Assembly: GCA_051878975.1 (NCBI GenBank)
Contig: JBJELD010000082.1
Coordinates: 1 to 39,500, forward strand
Length of the DNA stretch: 39,500 nt
Reading direction: 5' to 3'
Source: Caccovicinus sp051878975
GTDB lineage: Bacteria; Bacillota; Clostridia; Lachnospirales; Lachnospiraceae
This document shows, piece by piece, positions 38,747 to 39,500 of the stretch (position 1 is its first letter; each line of letters opens with the position of its first letter). Position numbers and translations under genes: made by a program. Below the pieces are notes generated by a model, which was not told where the DNA came from, ran no database searches, and saw nothing but the letters and a program-made list of their open reading frames with translations.

Positions 38747-39433
38747 ATGGGACAGGATGGTTTAAATGAAAAGGATCGGCAGGTTGAGGAGTTTGGCCAG
38801 GTAACGCTGGATGAGGGAAGACAGAACCGGAAAATTCACCTGCTGACGATTATCGGTGAGGTGGAGGGGCATGAGAATGCTTCCGGCAACTGCAAGACAA
38901 CGAAGTACGATCATGTGCTTCCGAAGCTGGCGGAAATTGAGGATGACAAAAGTGTGGAAGGACTGCTGATTCTTCTGAACACTTCCGGAGGAGATGTGGA
39001 CGCGGGGCTGGCGATTGCGGAGATGATTGCTTCGCTGAGCATTCCGTCGGTTTCCCTGGTTTTGGGAGGCAGCCATTCCATTGGTGTTCCGTTGGCTGTG
39101 GCGGCGGATTATTCTTTTATTGTACCCACCGGAACGATGATGATCCATCCGGTGCGGATGAGCGGAATGGTGATCGGAACCGCCCGGACCTATGAATATT
39201 TCGACCTGATTCAGGATCGTATCCTGAATTTTGTGGAAAGTCATGCAAACATTGCTTATGATCAGCTGAAGCGTCTGATGCACAATACAAAAATGCTGAC
39301 CAAGGATCTGGGAACGGTTCTGGTAGGCCGTCAGGCGGTGGAGGAAGGCCTGATTGACGAGGTGGGCGGAATCCGGGAAGCCCTTAAGAAGCTCCATGAG
39401 ATGATTGAGGAGAGAGGTTGCAATTTCAGCTGA
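38747..39433 (+). CDS. tepA: ClpP-fold serine protease, TepA/YmfB type
   Basis: A 228-residue member of the ClpP/crotonase-fold protease group closest to Bacillus TepA (translocation-enhancing protein, YmfB). Visible motifs are LLNTSGGDVDAGLAIAEMI, LGGSHSIGVPLAVAAD with the likely nucleophile Ser111, and MMIHPVRMSG with His134. The C-terminal part (VLVGRQAVEEGLIDEVGGI) is typical of the fold. There is no signal peptide, so it is cytoplasmic. In Bacillus the protein has been linked to secretion and spore protein turnover; the role here is untested. Start at ATG 38747 with AAAAGGAG upstream. The sequence after it (39434-39500) holds no feature I can support. Confidence 0.9.
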   Translation: MGQDGLNEKDRQVEEFGQVTLDEGRQNRKIHLLTIIGEVEGHENASGNCKTTKYDHVLPKLAEIEDDKSVEGLLILLNTSGGDVDAGLAIAEMIASLSIPSVSLVLGGSHSIGVPLAVAADYSFIVPTGTMMIHPVRMSGMVIGTARTYEYFDLIQDRILNFVESHANIAYDQLKRLMHNTKMLTKDLGTVLVGRQAVEEGLIDEVGGIREALKKLHEMIEERGCNFS

Positions 39434-39500
39434 ATTTTTGTATACTCCTGTTTTTGACAGTTGAAGAGCAGACGAATGCCAGAATTCCTTATAAAATCAA

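Noticed and set aside
39454..39495. Promoter at the right edge (TTGACA ... TATAAA)
   Set aside because: The boxes are 30 bp apart, far beyond workable spacing, and the window ends before any gene.

Overview
ORGANISM. The window looks like the chromosome of an anaerobic gut-type Firmicute, most likely Lachnospiraceae (Clostridium cluster XIVa). The reasons are strong AGGAGG ribosome sites, sigma-A promoters with extended -10 boxes, a single-chain pyruvate:ferredoxin oxidoreductase, a VanW/G5 wall protein, a high-cysteine 'HCB13-like' peptide, a Clostridia-type PssA/Psd pair, and by eye a roughly balanced GC content. This is inference from gene content; no 16S rRNA gene is present. No phage, IS element, CRISPR array, tRNA or rRNA gene was seen, so this is housekeeping sequence rather than a mobile island. 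LAYOUT. 1-2.3 kb: the 3' end of leuS, two unrecognised small genes on the minus strand, a 48-residue ORF and a Cys/Gly-rich peptide gene. 2.4-6.5 kb: an AI-2E family membrane protein, a convergent PHP-domain hydrolase, and a VanW/G5 wall protein behind a structured leader. 6.7-10.2 kb: nifJ, with codon use unlike its neighbours. 10.5-13.1 kb: a lipid operon (flippase-like protein, PssA, Psd). 13.2-16.6 kb: a YtrA-type GntR regulator with an ABC-2 exporter. 16.6-18.6 kb: a COG2426 membrane protein divergent from MetY. 18.6-21.2 kb: cardiolipin synthase and a patatin-like lipase. 21.4-26.2 kb: an SLH protein, a membrane-fusion adaptor and a MacB-like ABC pair. 26.3-27.3 kb: a membrane dipeptidase. 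27.3-31.2 kb: a phosphate operon (Na/Pi symporter with PhoU domain, response regulator, histidine kinase) behind an 11-bp-phased array of TTTTACAT elements. 31.3-34.2 kb: a COG2984-type ABC importer. 34.4-36.0 kb: an SH3/NlpC-P60 wall hydrolase. 36.2-38.6 kb: citrate synthase and isocitrate dehydrogenase. 38.7-39.4 kb: a TepA-like ClpP-fold protease. HOW THE GENES FIT TOGETHER. Three blocks concern the envelope: phospholipid synthesis and turnover (pssA, psd, cls, patatin), wall proteins (VanW/G5, SLH, NlpC/P60) and envelope ABC systems. Central carbon genes (nifJ, gltA, icd) supply acetyl-CoA and 2-oxoglutarate. The phosphate operon carries the clearest cis-regulatory signal. I found no convincing wholly new system. 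The best leads are the phased Pho-box array, the structured leader before the VanW gene, a promoter followed at once by a terminator upstream of gltA, the flippase-pssA-psd operon and the SLH-adaptor-MacB operon.
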